A DNA stretch of 64,000 nucleotides from Actinomycetes bacterium (GCA_021785695.1 JAJYEQ010000001.1:181917-245916); one strand, 5' to 3'; positions 47,663-56,522 are shown, numbered from the stretch's first letter. The notes: generated from the letters alone by a model not told the origin. Numbers and translations are program-made.

Positions 47663-48592
47663 GTGAAGGTCAAGCTGTCCAAGCGGGGTGACTACGTGGT
47701 GCGCTCGGCCATCTGCCTGGCCACGCACTTCGACGCCGAGCAGCCCACCAAGCTGCGCCAGGTGTCCGTCGAGATGGGCGTGCCGCGAACCTTCGTGTCC
47801 CAGATCCTGGGCAACCTGGTCCAGGCGGGGATCGCCACCTCCTACTTCGGGGCCAACGGCGGCTACCGCCTCACGCGCCCGCCCGGCGAGATCACCCTCC
47901 TGGAGGTCGTCGAGGCCGGCGAGGGCTCCTTGGAGACCGACACGTGCGTGCTGGGTGACGAGCCCTGCCAGTGGGAGACCGTCTGCCCGGTGCACGAGAC
48001 CTGGTCCAAGGCCACCGCGGCCCTGCGCTCCGAGCTGGCCACGACCACCCTGGCCACGCTGGTCGAGCGCGACCGGATGATCACCGCGGGCACCTACCAC
48101 GTGGTCGGCCACCGCCACGCCGGCCCCGAGTCCATCGACGTGCGCGACACCGTGCACGTCGAACGGCCCGCCGACGACGTGGCCCGGCGCCTCACCGGCG
48201 GCGCCTGGCTGATCCCGCACCTGGATGCGGCCCGCGAGGACGCCGAGTCAGTGGTCGTACGCGTGGGCCCGGGATCGCGGGGCTGGCTGGCCAAGACGGT
48301 CGCCGTCCACCTGGGCGATCCGGTGACCACCGAGGAGGGGGTGGCGATCCCCCTCCAGTGGGAGGCGACCGGGCCGACCGGGCTCTTCCCGCGCCTCGTG
48401 GGCACGCTGGTAGTGGCCGAGCTGGACCCGGAGCGCTGCGAGCTCACGCTGATCGGGCGGTACCGCCCGCCGCTCGGACGCACCGGGCACGCCCTGGACG
48501 AGGCCGGCTTGTCCCGCCTCGCGCGCGCCACCGTGCGCGCGTTCCTGCGCCGACTGGCGGCGGCCTTCGAGGACGACGGCGCGCAGCCCTAG
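47663..48592 (+). CDS. Rrf2-family iron-sulphur regulator (NsrR-like) with C-terminal extra domain
   Basis: 309 residues, about twice the family length. Residues 1-140 form an Rrf2 regulator: KLSKRGDYVVRSAICLATHF, SQILGNLVQAGIATSYFGAN, and three cysteines C95, C102 and C108 in the cluster loop, as in NO-sensing NsrR and IscR. The remaining 165 residues (VHVERPADDVARRLTGGAWL onward, ending in helix LARATVRAFLRRLAAAF) look like an SRPBCC/START-type fold; this part is inference. TAGTGT six bases before the GTG. Convergent with, and sharing CTAG stop with, the redox gene next door. Confidence 0.8.
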   Translation: MKVKLSKRGDYVVRSAICLATHFDAEQPTKLRQVSVEMGVPRTFVSQILGNLVQAGIATSYFGANGGYRLTRPPGEITLLEVVEAGEGSLETDTCVLGDEPCQWETVCPVHETWSKATAALRSELATTTLATLVERDRMITAGTYHVVGHRHAGPESIDVRDTVHVERPADDVARRLTGGAWLIPHLDAAREDAESVVVRVGPGSRGWLAKTVAVHLGDPVTTEEGVAIPLQWEATGPTGLFPRLVGTLVVAELDPERCELTLIGRYRPPLGRTGHALDEAGLSRLARATVRAFLRRLAAAFEDDGAQP

Positions 48593-50793
48593 CTGGTCAC
48601 CGGGATGCGGCGCACCACGTGGGCGCTGATGCGGTTGGCGAACGCCTCGAGCTTGGAGGGTCGCACGCGCGACGTGCCCCGCTCGCGGGGCCCGAAGGAC
48701 TCGCTGGCCACCACGACGCCCCCGTGGGCCTCGATCTGCCCGGCCAGCTCGGCCAGCGCCCCGCGCGGGTTCACCCCGTAGGTGGCCGCCAGCGCGACCG
48801 GACGACCGCCCAGGGTGTCGAGGCGCCCGACGAACGCGCGCATCGCGCTCGCGGCCCGCACCCGGGCCACGACCAGGCCCTCGACCCACGTCGCGAGCAC
48901 CAGGGCGTCGGCGTGCGCCAGGTCGACCGGCAGCACCTCAGCCACCGAGCGCACCGTCACGCGGGCGCCCTGGCCGCCCAGCTGGTCGGCCAGCCGCTCG
49001 GCCAGGTCCCGCGTCGTGCCGCCCGAGGACGCGTAGGCCACCAGGACGCGTGGCCCGTGGGCCCCCGCACCCCAGGACCGGTCGGGGCGCGCCGGCGCGG
49101 CGTCCAGGATCGCCCGGGCCGCGCGGCGCCCCTGGGCCATGGCCTCGACCACGGTGCCCGGTCCGGTCAGCGCGTCGCCGGCGAACCACAGGCGCTCGCG
49201 CCGCGGCGCGGCCGCGGCCCACAGGCCGACCTCGCGGTCCAGCGAGAGGCTGCCCACCTCGCTGTAGTGGTTGTAGGCCGAGGCCGGGTTGGCCAGCAGC
49301 CCACTGGCGCGCCAGCGCCCGTGGGGATGGGTCCCGGCCCGCTTGGTGATCGGCGCGCTGGCCACCGCCTCGCGGTAGGAGCCGTCCAGGCGGTAGCCCA
49401 TGGCCATGACCACGAGGTCGACGTCCAGGTCGTCGGTCTGGTCGGCGAGCACCGTGGGCGGGGTGGTGCGCTCGCGCTGGGTGGTGTGGGCCAGGCGGGC
49501 CCGGCTCACCCGACCCGTCCCCGAGAGCTCGGTGAGCGTGCGCGAGAAGAGCACCTCGACGCCCTCGGCGCGGGCCTCGGCCAGCTCGTCGGGTCGCGCC
49601 AGGGCGAAGCGCTCGTCGAGCCAGTCGACGCAGGTGGCCTCCAGGCCCAGGCGCCGCGCCATGCGCGCGACGTCCATCGCCGTGTTCCCGGCCCCCAGCA
49701 CCAGGACGTGGGGGGCGCGCTGGTGGTCGACGCCGAGCGCCGTGCGCCAGGCGACCACGTCGCCCCCCGACATCAGGGCGTCCTTGGAGCCCTGGAGGAA
49801 GTAGGTGGCGTCCACGACGCCCTCCAGGTCGGCCCCGGGCACCGGCAGGCGGATCGGAACGCCCGCGCCGTTGGCCACCACCACCGCGTCATGGACGCTG
49901 AGCAGGTGGTCGAGCGCGTCGGCCGGGATCGGCGTCGAGCAGCGCAGGTCCACACCGGCGGCCACCAGCTGGGTCCAGGGGCGCGTCGCCACCTCGTCGG
50001 GCAGGGTGAAGTCGGGCATCCCCCACAGCAGCAGGCCGCCGGGCTGGGCCTCGCGCTCGTAGACGGTCACGTGGGCCCCGGCCTCGACCAGGTCGAAGGC
50101 CGCACCCAGGCCCGCCGGCCCGGCGCCGATGATGCCCACCGACAGAGCCTCGGCCGCGGGCGCCGGCACCACCGGCGGCGGCACGGGGGCGTGGTCGGCG
50201 ATGAAGCGCTCGATGCGGCCGATGGCCACGGGCACCCCGCCAGCCAGCGACCACGTGCAGGCGCCCTCGCACTGGGCGGCCTGGTTGCACACGCGGGAGC
50301 ACGCGTCGGGCAGCACCGTCGTGCGCCGCAAGATGGCGTGGGCCCGGTCCAGGTCACGCTCGCGCACGGCGGCGACGAACTGCGGGATGTCGTTGTGCGC
50401 CGGGCACCCGCGCACGCAGGTGGGGTCCGGGCACGTCAGGCAGCGCGTCGCCTCGGCGACGACCTCGTCCCAGGTGTCGTAGCCGCGGCGGGTCTCCTCG
50501 ACGTTGCCGCGCAGCTCGACGGGGTGGTGCAGCGGCGGGTCGTAGCGGTCCGCGACCGCCAGGGGGCCCTCGACGACGATGGCCGAGAACGGGCACACAC
50601 GCTCGCACTGGCGGCAGCCCACGCACGCCGCATCATCAGCGATCGCGGTCCAGGTGACCGGCTCCATCGAGAGCGCCCCGGCGGGGCAGCGGATCACGCA
50701 CTCCTGGCAGCCCGCACAGCGGTCGACCAGGACGGTGACGTGGCGACTCGCGGCGCTCTGGGCGTCCGCGGTGGTGGGGATCAGGGTGGTCAT
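48589..50793 (-). CDS. Ferredoxin / GltD-like NADPH oxidoreductase / flavodoxin fusion protein
   Basis: 734 residues in one chain. Residues 20-75 bind two [4Fe-4S] clusters (C26, C29, C32, C36; C57, C60, C63, C67). Residues 100-560 match the small subunit of glutamate synthase, with Cys pairs at 118-130 and 165-179, an FAD site IIGAGPAGLG (about 221) and an NAD(P)H site VLGAGNTAMDVAR (about 370). The last 150 residues are a flavodoxin domain (VLVAYASSGGTTRDLAERLA). SD AGGAG before the ATG at 50791-50793. It should shuttle electrons among NADPH, Fe-S clusters and FMN. It lies 8 bases after the membrane polyferredoxin. Confidence 0.85.
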   Translation of the reverse strand: MTTLIPTTADAQSAASRHVTVLVDRCAGCQECVIRCPAGALSMEPVTWTAIADDAACVGCRQCERVCPFSAIVVEGPLAVADRYDPPLHHPVELRGNVEETRRGYDTWDEVVAEATRCLTCPDPTCVRGCPAHNDIPQFVAAVRERDLDRAHAILRRTTVLPDACSRVCNQAAQCEGACTWSLAGGVPVAIGRIERFIADHAPVPPPVVPAPAAEALSVGIIGAGPAGLGAAFDLVEAGAHVTVYEREAQPGGLLLWGMPDFTLPDEVATRPWTQLVAAGVDLRCSTPIPADALDHLLSVHDAVVVANGAGVPIRLPVPGADLEGVVDATYFLQGSKDALMSGGDVVAWRTALGVDHQRAPHVLVLGAGNTAMDVARMARRLGLEATCVDWLDERFALARPDELAEARAEGVEVLFSRTLTELSGTGRVSRARLAHTTQRERTTPPTVLADQTDDLDVDLVVMAMGYRLDGSYREAVASAPITKRAGTHPHGRWRASGLLANPASAYNHYSEVGSLSLDREVGLWAAAAPRRERLWFAGDALTGPGTVVEAMAQGRRAARAILDAAPARPDRSWGAGAHGPRVLVAYASSGGTTRDLAERLADQLGGQGARVTVRSVAEVLPVDLAHADALVLATWVEGLVVARVRAASAMRAFVGRLDTLGGRPVALAATYGVNPRGALAELAGQIEAHGGVVVASESFGPRERGTSRVRPSKLEAFANRISAHVVRRIPVTS

Positions 50794-50801
50794 GTCGCTC
50801 C

Positions 50802-52385
50802 TCAGTCCGCGGCGTTCATCAGGACGTAGAGGACCGCGGTGACGATCCCCAGGGCCAGCGCGAAGCCGGCCGCCGACACCTGCACGGCGCGCGGGTGGCG
50901 GCTGACGGAGGCCAGGTCGCGGCCGGCCACGCGCCAGCTGGTCCACATGGCGGCCAGGGTGCCCAGCGCCATCACCCCCACCTGCACGGCGATGATGCCG
51001 GCGTTAGAGGAGATGAGCGAGGCGTTGTACAGGGACGAGTGCGCCGTCCCGTAGCCGAACAGGTGACCGATCGAGACGGGCACGCGCGGCAGGTGCTGGA
51101 AGAACTTGGGCAGCTGGCGCGCGAAGTAGTCCGCCCCCACCACCGGGATGATCCCGTACATGAGGGGCAGGAAGTAGGCGCGGAACGGGCTGGTGCGGTC
51201 CACGAAGGTCCGTCCGGCCCGCTCGGGCAGCGCCGCCGGGGACGCGAAGGCCCGCTGGAAGCCCGCGGCGACCACGGCCATCACGACGGCCACGGCGGCG
51301 ATGATCGCGAGGTAGCTCACCGGGTTGGGGTAGTGGGGGAAGAACGTGTGGGCGTTCAGCCAGCTGTCGAAGTGGGTGAAGGTGGTCAGGGCGTTCAGCT
51401 GCTGGTAGACCACCAGGCCGAACAGGATCGCCACCGCCCAGGCCACGTCGGCGCGGCGCCGCGAGGGCATCACGACCGAGGTGAGCGGCTTTTGCAGGTA
51501 GAGGCCGATGTTGTCGGACGGGCACGCCTTGTAGCACTCCGAGCACAGGCCGCACGACAGGTTCGAGTCGGCGCTGCCGGGCCACGTGTACCACGGGCAC
51601 CCGTACCCGTCGGCGTCGCCGCGCATGCAGTCCTTGGTGGTGCAGCTCTGGCAGACCTCCCGGTCGCGCGTGCGGAAGCCCGCCACCGATCCCATCGACC
51701 CCACCGAGCCGATGAGCGCGCTCAGCGGGCATACGTAGCGGCAGAACGTGCGGCGCTCGAAGACCAGGAAGAAGAGCAGGGCGCTCGAGACGATCCCGAG
51801 CACCATGAAGCTCGTGTCGGCCGGGTTGCCGGGGCCGGCGATGTTGAAGAACTCCTCGATCCAGGTGAGCGCCAGGAACGCGGCCACCGAGAGCAGGAAG
51901 CCGTACTGCGCCACCGACTCGGGCATCTTGAGCCCCAGGCCGATGCTCTTGGTCGTGCGCTTGAAGAAGGTGTGGCGCTGGACCCACTCGCCGAAGCCGC
52001 CAAAGGGGCACATCGCGCACCAGGCCCGACCGACCACCACCATCATCACGAAGACCAGGCAGAACCAGAGGTACCAGGTGATGGCGGTGGCGAAGTTGAG
52101 GCCGGGGTCCACGGTGCCCACCAGGCCAATGCCGATGACCAGCCAGAAGATGATCTGGTTGGGCAGGATCAGCAGGAACTGGAACTTGCGGTCCCGCAGG
52201 ATGCGGGCGACCCGGGGGGAGCGCGCCAGGTCTAGGCCGCGCGGCGGGTCGGTGTCCTCGAAATGGCGCGTGCGCGCCGGATCCTCCGGCGTGCGCGTGC
52301 GGATCGCCACCTCGACGGGGTCGATGAGGTGGGGTGGGGCCACCGCCGTGGTTCCGGTGGTCTCCACTGTGGTCCCTGCTGCCAT
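50802..52385 (-). CDS. Polyferredoxin membrane protein, NapH/NosR-like
   Basis: 527 residues, about eight to ten membrane spans. Two cytoplasm-facing motifs of the NapH/NosR/CcoG type are present, WCAMCPFGGFGEWVQR and RTFCRYVCPLSALIG. A Cys-rich segment follows (CQSCTTKDCMRGD, GYGCPWYTW, CGLCSECYKACPSDNI) that can bind two [4Fe-4S] clusters. The N-terminus (60 residues) is soluble. Related proteins pass electrons between the quinone pool and periplasmic or soluble carriers. With the fusion protein downstream it forms a two-gene electron-transfer unit. Confidence 0.83.
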   Translation of the reverse strand: MAAGTTVETTGTTAVAPPHLIDPVEVAIRTRTPEDPARTRHFEDTDPPRGLDLARSPRVARILRDRKFQFLLILPNQIIFWLVIGIGLVGTVDPGLNFATAITWYLWFCLVFVMMVVVGRAWCAMCPFGGFGEWVQRHTFFKRTTKSIGLGLKMPESVAQYGFLLSVAAFLALTWIEEFFNIAGPGNPADTSFMVLGIVSSALLFFLVFERRTFCRYVCPLSALIGSVGSMGSVAGFRTRDREVCQSCTTKDCMRGDADGYGCPWYTWPGSADSNLSCGLCSECYKACPSDNIGLYLQKPLTSVVMPSRRRADVAWAVAILFGLVVYQQLNALTTFTHFDSWLNAHTFFPHYPNPVSYLAIIAAVAVVMAVVAAGFQRAFASPAALPERAGRTFVDRTSPFRAYFLPLMYGIIPVVGADYFARQLPKFFQHLPRVPVSIGHLFGYGTAHSSLYNASLISSNAGIIAVQVGVMALGTLAAMWTSWRVAGRDLASVSRHPRAVQVSAAGFALALGIVTAVLYVLMNAAD

Positions 52386-52410
52386 GCTGCCCCCTCGGTG
52401 TCTTCCCGCG

Positions 52411-52501
52411 TACTACGTACGTACGCCCGTGGAACTACTTATGTGAAATCTGTATTATCACGTACTGCACGTATTGTCAAGTCACGTGATATACGTACAG
52501 T
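52411..52501. promoter_or_regulatory. Divergent AT-rich regulatory region with TACGTA palindromes
   Basis: The 217 bases between the polyferredoxin gene and the response regulator hold no gene and are unusually AT-rich for this DNA. A 10-base palindrome TACGTACGTA is at 52414-52423; TACGTA recurs at 52492-52497. An 8-bp inverted repeat TATCACGT/ACGTGATA spans 52456-52491. For the plus gene, TTGTCA (52474-52479), 16 bases and TACAGT (52496-52501) form a possible promoter with the palindromes in its spacer. On minus, TAGTAC at 52411-52416 touches the first palindrome. Likely operator sites for the two-component pair or the Rrf2 protein. Confidence 0.5.
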
Positions 52502-52602
52502 GACCGGCAGTTTGGTGGAGTGATCCACTGGGCCAAGTTCGCTACGCACCGGGCTCGCACCCGTCACGGTGCGTGGCGTGGCACAGTGGCGGGGGAGGTT
52601 CC

Positions 52603-53319
52603 ATGGGCGAGGACGTCGTGACCGAGCACACCGGCGAGTCCGCGATCCGTCGCGCCGTGCCCTCGGCCGTCAACCCCATCCGCGTGCTCATCGTGGACGA
52701 CCACGCGCTGGTGCGCGAGGGCACGGGCCAGCTCTTGGACCAGGACGACGCGATCACGGTCGTGGCCATGGCGGGCTCGGGCGAAGAGGCCCTCGAGCAG
52801 ATCGCCACCCTGGTGCCCGACGTCGCCCTGGTCGACATCAACCTCCCGGCCATGAGCGGTCTGGAGCTGGCGCGCGCGGTCATCGCCGACCACTCGCCCA
52901 CGCGGATCCTCATCCTCAGTGCCTACGACGAGTACGCCTACGTCGCCGAGGCGCTGGAGGTCGGGGTGGGCGGCTACCTGATGAAGACGGCCAGCGCCAA
53001 GGAGCTCATCGACGCGGTGCGCGCGGTCCACGACGGCGTCTTCGTGCTGGACCGCCAGCTCTCGCGCCGCCTGCTGCGCCGCCACGACGACACCGCGCCC
53101 ACCGTGGGGACGCTCACCCCCCGCGAGACCGCGGTCCTCGAGTCGCTGGTCAAGGGCCGCTCCAACAAGCAGATCGCCGCCGAGCTGGAGCTCGGCATCC
53201 GCACGGTCGAGGGCTACGTGTCCAACATCCTGGGCAAGCTGGGCGTCACCTCGCGCACCGAGGCCGTGACCTACGCCATCAGCCACCGGCTGGTGGCCAC
53301 CCCCACCGATGGAGGCTGA
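52603..53319 (+). CDS. NarL/FixJ-type response regulator
   Basis: 238 residues. The ATG at 52603 follows GGGGGAGG by four bases; a GTG ten codons earlier is less likely. The receiver domain has IRVLIVDDHALVREGTGQLL, the phospho-accepting Asp at about residue 78 in DVALVDINLPAM, and the Thr and Lys in GGYLMKTASAKEL. The LuxR-type helix-turn-helix is LTPRETAVLESLVKGRSNKQ and RTVEGYVSNILGKLGV. It overlaps its kinase by 11 bases. The divergent polyferredoxin operon is the obvious candidate target. Confidence 0.93.
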   Translation: MGEDVVTEHTGESAIRRAVPSAVNPIRVLIVDDHALVREGTGQLLDQDDAITVVAMAGSGEEALEQIATLVPDVALVDINLPAMSGLELARAVIADHSPTRILILSAYDEYAYVAEALEVGVGGYLMKTASAKELIDAVRAVHDGVFVLDRQLSRRLLRRHDDTAPTVGTLTPRETAVLESLVKGRSNKQIAAELELGIRTVEGYVSNILGKLGVTSRTEAVTYAISHRLVATPTDGG

Positions 53320-54754
53320 GCCGCACCTGGAGACCACCGGGACCGAGGCACCCCGCCCGGTTCTCGAGCGGATCTTGCGGCCCCCCCTGCACCAGCGGCC
53401 GTTCTGGGTCATCCAGGTCGCGGTGCTGGTCATCGTCGGCGTGCACTTCGCCCTCGACGTGTACCCGGGCATCGTCGACAACGTGCTGCCGACCAGCATT
53501 CCGGTGGCCATCTTGGTGCTGCCCATCGGCTACGCCGCCCTGCGCTACGGCCTGGCCGGGTCGGTGGCCACGACCGTGTGGTCGATCCTGCTGTGGATGC
53601 CCGACCTGTTCTTGCCCCACGACGAGGGGCACGCCGGCGACGACCTGTTCAACTTCGCGATCATCGCGGTGGTCGCCATCGTCTTCGGGCGCCGGGTGGA
53701 GGTCGAGCGCCTCACCCAGGCCCGGGCCGACGAGATCAACGCGCGCACCCTGGCGGTGCAGGCCGGATACCGCCGCCTCTTCGAGTCGAGCCGCTCCCCC
53801 ATCCTCGTGCTCGACCAGGAGGGGTGCATCGTGGACGCCAATCCCGCGGCGACCGCGCTCGACCCCACGGTCGTGGGCCGGTCGGTCGAGGCCGTGCTGG
53901 GCACCCCCATCGACCTCGATCACGTCAGCGGGCACGTGGTGTCCACGACCACGGGCCGGGACTACCGCCTCGACGTGGTCACCATCGCGCCCGGCCCGAC
54001 CGGGGCCCGGCGCCAGGTGACCTTCGAGGATGTGACCGAGGAGCGCACCGAGGAGCGCCGGGCCCGGCAGTTCGCCCAGCAGATCGTCCAGGTCGAGGAG
54101 GACCAGCGCCGGCGGCTGGCCCGCGAGCTGCACGACGAGCCCCTCCAGCTCTTCTTGCACCTGGCCCGGCGCCTCGAGTCGCTGTCCAGCGCGGCCGGCG
54201 TGCCCACCGACGTCGCCGCCCGCCTGGCCGAGACGCGCAACCAGGCCCTGGACGCCGCGACCCGCCTGCGCAGCCTCGCCCGGAACCTGCGCCCGCCGGC
54301 GCTGGACCAGCTGGGCCTGGTGCCCGCCCTGTCGAGCTTGGTGGCCGAGCTCGAGGACGAGGAGGGGCTCAACGCCCACCTCGAGGTCCAGGGCACGCCG
54401 CGCCGTCTCCACGACGACGTGGGCCTGGTGGCCTTCCGCATCGTGCAGGAGTCGCTGCGCAACATCCGCCGCCACGCCGCCGCCCACGAGGTCCGCGTCG
54501 TGATCGGCTTCGACGCGGCCACGCTGCGCCTGAGCGTCGTCGACGACGGCATCGGCTTTGACACCCACCGGCTCGGCCGGCGGCCCGGCGAGCCGCCGGC
54601 CATGGGGATGGTGGGCATGCGCGAGCGCGCCCGCCTGCTCGGCGGGACTCTGGTCGTGCGCTCGACGCCCGGCGTGGGCACGGCCATCGAGGTCGATCTC
54701 CCCCTGGAGCCCGCCGCGCCGCCGGCGCCGGAGCCCCCAGATGGTGCGGACTAG
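53309..54754 (+). CDS. NarX/LiaS-type sensor histidine kinase
   Basis: 481 residues. Three or four N-terminal membrane spans (about residues 30-130), a PAS domain (about 150-245, RRLFESSRSPILVLDQEG), and a HisKA_3 dimerisation helix with the phospho-accepting His at about 275 (RRRLARELHDEPLQLFL). The HATPase domain has FRIVQESLRNIRRHA (N box), VVDDGIGFD (G1) and MGMVGMRERARLLGG. The soluble PAS domain has no Cys-rich cluster motif, so the signal is unknown. It pairs with the overlapping response regulator. Confidence 0.92.
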   Translation: MEAEPHLETTGTEAPRPVLERILRPPLHQRPFWVIQVAVLVIVGVHFALDVYPGIVDNVLPTSIPVAILVLPIGYAALRYGLAGSVATTVWSILLWMPDLFLPHDEGHAGDDLFNFAIIAVVAIVFGRRVEVERLTQARADEINARTLAVQAGYRRLFESSRSPILVLDQEGCIVDANPAATALDPTVVGRSVEAVLGTPIDLDHVSGHVVSTTTGRDYRLDVVTIAPGPTGARRQVTFEDVTEERTEERRARQFAQQIVQVEEDQRRRLARELHDEPLQLFLHLARRLESLSSAAGVPTDVAARLAETRNQALDAATRLRSLARNLRPPALDQLGLVPALSSLVAELEDEEGLNAHLEVQGTPRRLHDDVGLVAFRIVQESLRNIRRHAAAHEVRVVIGFDAATLRLSVVDDGIGFDTHRLGRRPGEPPAMGMVGMRERARLLGGTLVVRSTPGVGTAIEVDLPLEPAAPPAPEPPDGAD

Positions 54755-54783
54755 GGTGACCCTGACCGACTAAGGAGGTCCTC

Positions 54784-55962
54784 ATGCCCCGCAGTGTCAT
54801 CGTCGCCGGCGCCCGCACGCCCATCGGCAAGCTGGCCGGCGGGTTCGCCTCGCTTCGCGCCCACGATCTGGGAGGACACGCCATCGCCGCCGTCCTCCAG
54901 GCGACGAAGCTCGACCCCGCCACCATCGACGCGGTCCTCATGGGCCAGGTCATCCAGGCCGGGCAGGGCCAGATCACGGCGCGACAGGCCGCCGTCAAGG
55001 CCGGCATCCCCATGACGGTGCACGCCACCACCATCAACAAGGTGTGCCTCTCGGGCCTCCAGACCATCTACCTGGCCGACCTCATGGTGCGCGCTGGCGA
55101 GGCCGAGATCGTCATCGCGGGCGGCATGGAGTCGATGACCAATGCGCCCTACCTGCTGCCCAACGCGCGTGCCGGCTACCGCCTCGGCGACCAGACGGTC
55201 GTGGACTCGATGATGTTCGACGGCCTGACGTGCGCCTTCGACGAGTGCGCCATGGGCCTGGCGACCGAGCGCTACAACGAGGGCCGCATCAGCCGGGCGC
55301 GCCAGGACGAGTTCTCCGCGCGCAGCCACCAGCTGGCCGCCGCGGCCATCGCCTCGGGCCGCTTCGCCGAGGAGATCGTCCCGGTCCCGGTGCCCCAGCG
55401 CAAGGGTGACCCGGTGGTCGTGGACACCGACGAGGGCGTGCGCGGCTCGACGACGGCCGAGACGCTGGGCGCCCTGCGCCCCGCCTTCCAGAAGGACGGC
55501 ACCATCACGGCGGGCAACGCGTCCCAGATCTCCGACGGCGCGGCGGCCGTGCTGGTGATGAGCGCCGATCGCGCCGCCGCCCTCGGCCTCACGCCGATCG
55601 GCGAGCTGGTCGGCTACGGCCAGGTCGCCGGACCCGACCCCTCGCTGCTGCACCAGCCCTCCCACGCCATCACCGTGGCGGCCGCGCGCGCCGGCGTGGA
55701 CCCGGGCGCCCTGGACCTCTACGAGATCAACGAGGCCTTCGCGGCCGTGGGCCTGGCGTCAGCCGACGACCTGGGCATCGACGAGGACCGGCTCAACGTC
55801 AACGGCGGGGCCATCGCCCTGGGCCACCCGGTCGGCATGTCGGGCACCCGCATCGCGCTGACGGCACTGCACGAGCTGCGCCGCCGGGGCGGCGGGACCG
55901 CGGCCGTCGCGCTGTGCGGCGGGGGCGGTCAGGGAGACGCCGCGATCCTCCGCTCGCTCTAG
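54784..55962 (+). CDS. Acetyl-CoA acetyltransferase (thiolase)
   Basis: 392 residues, full biosynthetic-type thiolase making acetoacetyl-CoA. The acylated Cys is in TTINKVCLSGLQTIYLADLM, the second active-site segments are NGGAIALGHPVGMSGTRIAL and the final CGGGGQGDAAI. AAGGAGG five bases before the ATG is one of the few strong ribosome binding sites on this side of the window, and TAGGGT just upstream (overlapping the kinase stop) can drive it. It can supply the 3-hydroxybutyryl-CoA dehydrogenase at 40930. Confidence 0.93.
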   Translation: MPRSVIVAGARTPIGKLAGGFASLRAHDLGGHAIAAVLQATKLDPATIDAVLMGQVIQAGQGQITARQAAVKAGIPMTVHATTINKVCLSGLQTIYLADLMVRAGEAEIVIAGGMESMTNAPYLLPNARAGYRLGDQTVVDSMMFDGLTCAFDECAMGLATERYNEGRISRARQDEFSARSHQLAAAAIASGRFAEEIVPVPVPQRKGDPVVVDTDEGVRGSTTAETLGALRPAFQKDGTITAGNASQISDGAAAVLVMSADRAAALGLTPIGELVGYGQVAGPDPSLLHQPSHAITVAAARAGVDPGALDLYEINEAFAAVGLASADDLGIDEDRLNVNGGAIALGHPVGMSGTRIALTALHELRRRGGGTAAVALCGGGGQGDAAILRSL

Positions 55963-55978
55963 AAACCTTCCAGTCCCA

Positions 55979-56497
55979 TTAGTCGGGCGGCGCGAAGGTC
56001 GCCACCAGGTCGTAGGGCCCGCCCAGCAGGCTCCCCGCGTCCGCCAGCGCCAGCACGATCGCGCCGGCCAGGGGATAGCGCCCCTTGGCCAGCACCGCGG
56101 GCGTCGGGGCGGCGACGGCCACCACGAACTCGTAGACGGTCGGGTTGTGCCCGACGAGGGCCAGCGACGAGACCCCGTCGTCGGCCTCACGCAGCGCCGC
56201 GAGCACGTCGGCCGCGCTGACGTCGTGGTGGCCGTTGTAGAGCGCGGGCGCGATCAGCGACGCGGACACGAAAGGCGTCCCCTCCAGGGCCTCAGCGAAG
56301 GTCTCCCGGGTGCGCCGGGCCGGGCTCACCAGCACGCGGGCCGGGCCGAAGGCGCCCAGGCCCGCCGGGTCGGCCGCGCGCTCGCGCAGCCACCGGCACT
56401 GGCGCTGGCCGCGCGCGGCCAGCGGACGCTCGAAGTCGCTCAGCCCCAGGGCTCCCGGGACCGCCTTGGCGTGGCGGATCACCGTCAGGTACCGCAC
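55979..56497 (-). CDS. SixA-type phosphohistidine phosphatase
   Basis: 172 residues, histidine phosphatase superfamily. The catalytic RHAKA motif is at residues 8-12 (YLTVIRHAKAVPGA), the second Arg pair lies in LVSPARRTRETFAEAL, and the second catalytic His is in LALVGHNPTVYEF. E. coli SixA removes phosphate from the PTS phosphocarrier; the substrate here is unknown. GTG start with CAGACT six bases upstream (leaderless). Confidence 0.87.
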   Translation of the reverse strand: MRYLTVIRHAKAVPGALGLSDFERPLAARGQRQCRWLRERAADPAGLGAFGPARVLVSPARRTRETFAEALEGTPFVSASLIAPALYNGHHDVSAADVLAALREADDGVSSLALVGHNPTVYEFVVAVAAPTPAVLAKGRYPLAGAIVLALADAGSLLGGPYDLVATFAPPD

Positions 56498-56522
56498 AGC
56501 GACAGTCTGGCAGAGCGGGGCG

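Noticed and set aside
50947..52235. Large plus-strand frame opposite the polyferredoxin gene
   Set aside because: Antisense of a gene with clear Fe-S motifs; the translation is a repetitive His/Arg/Val mix.
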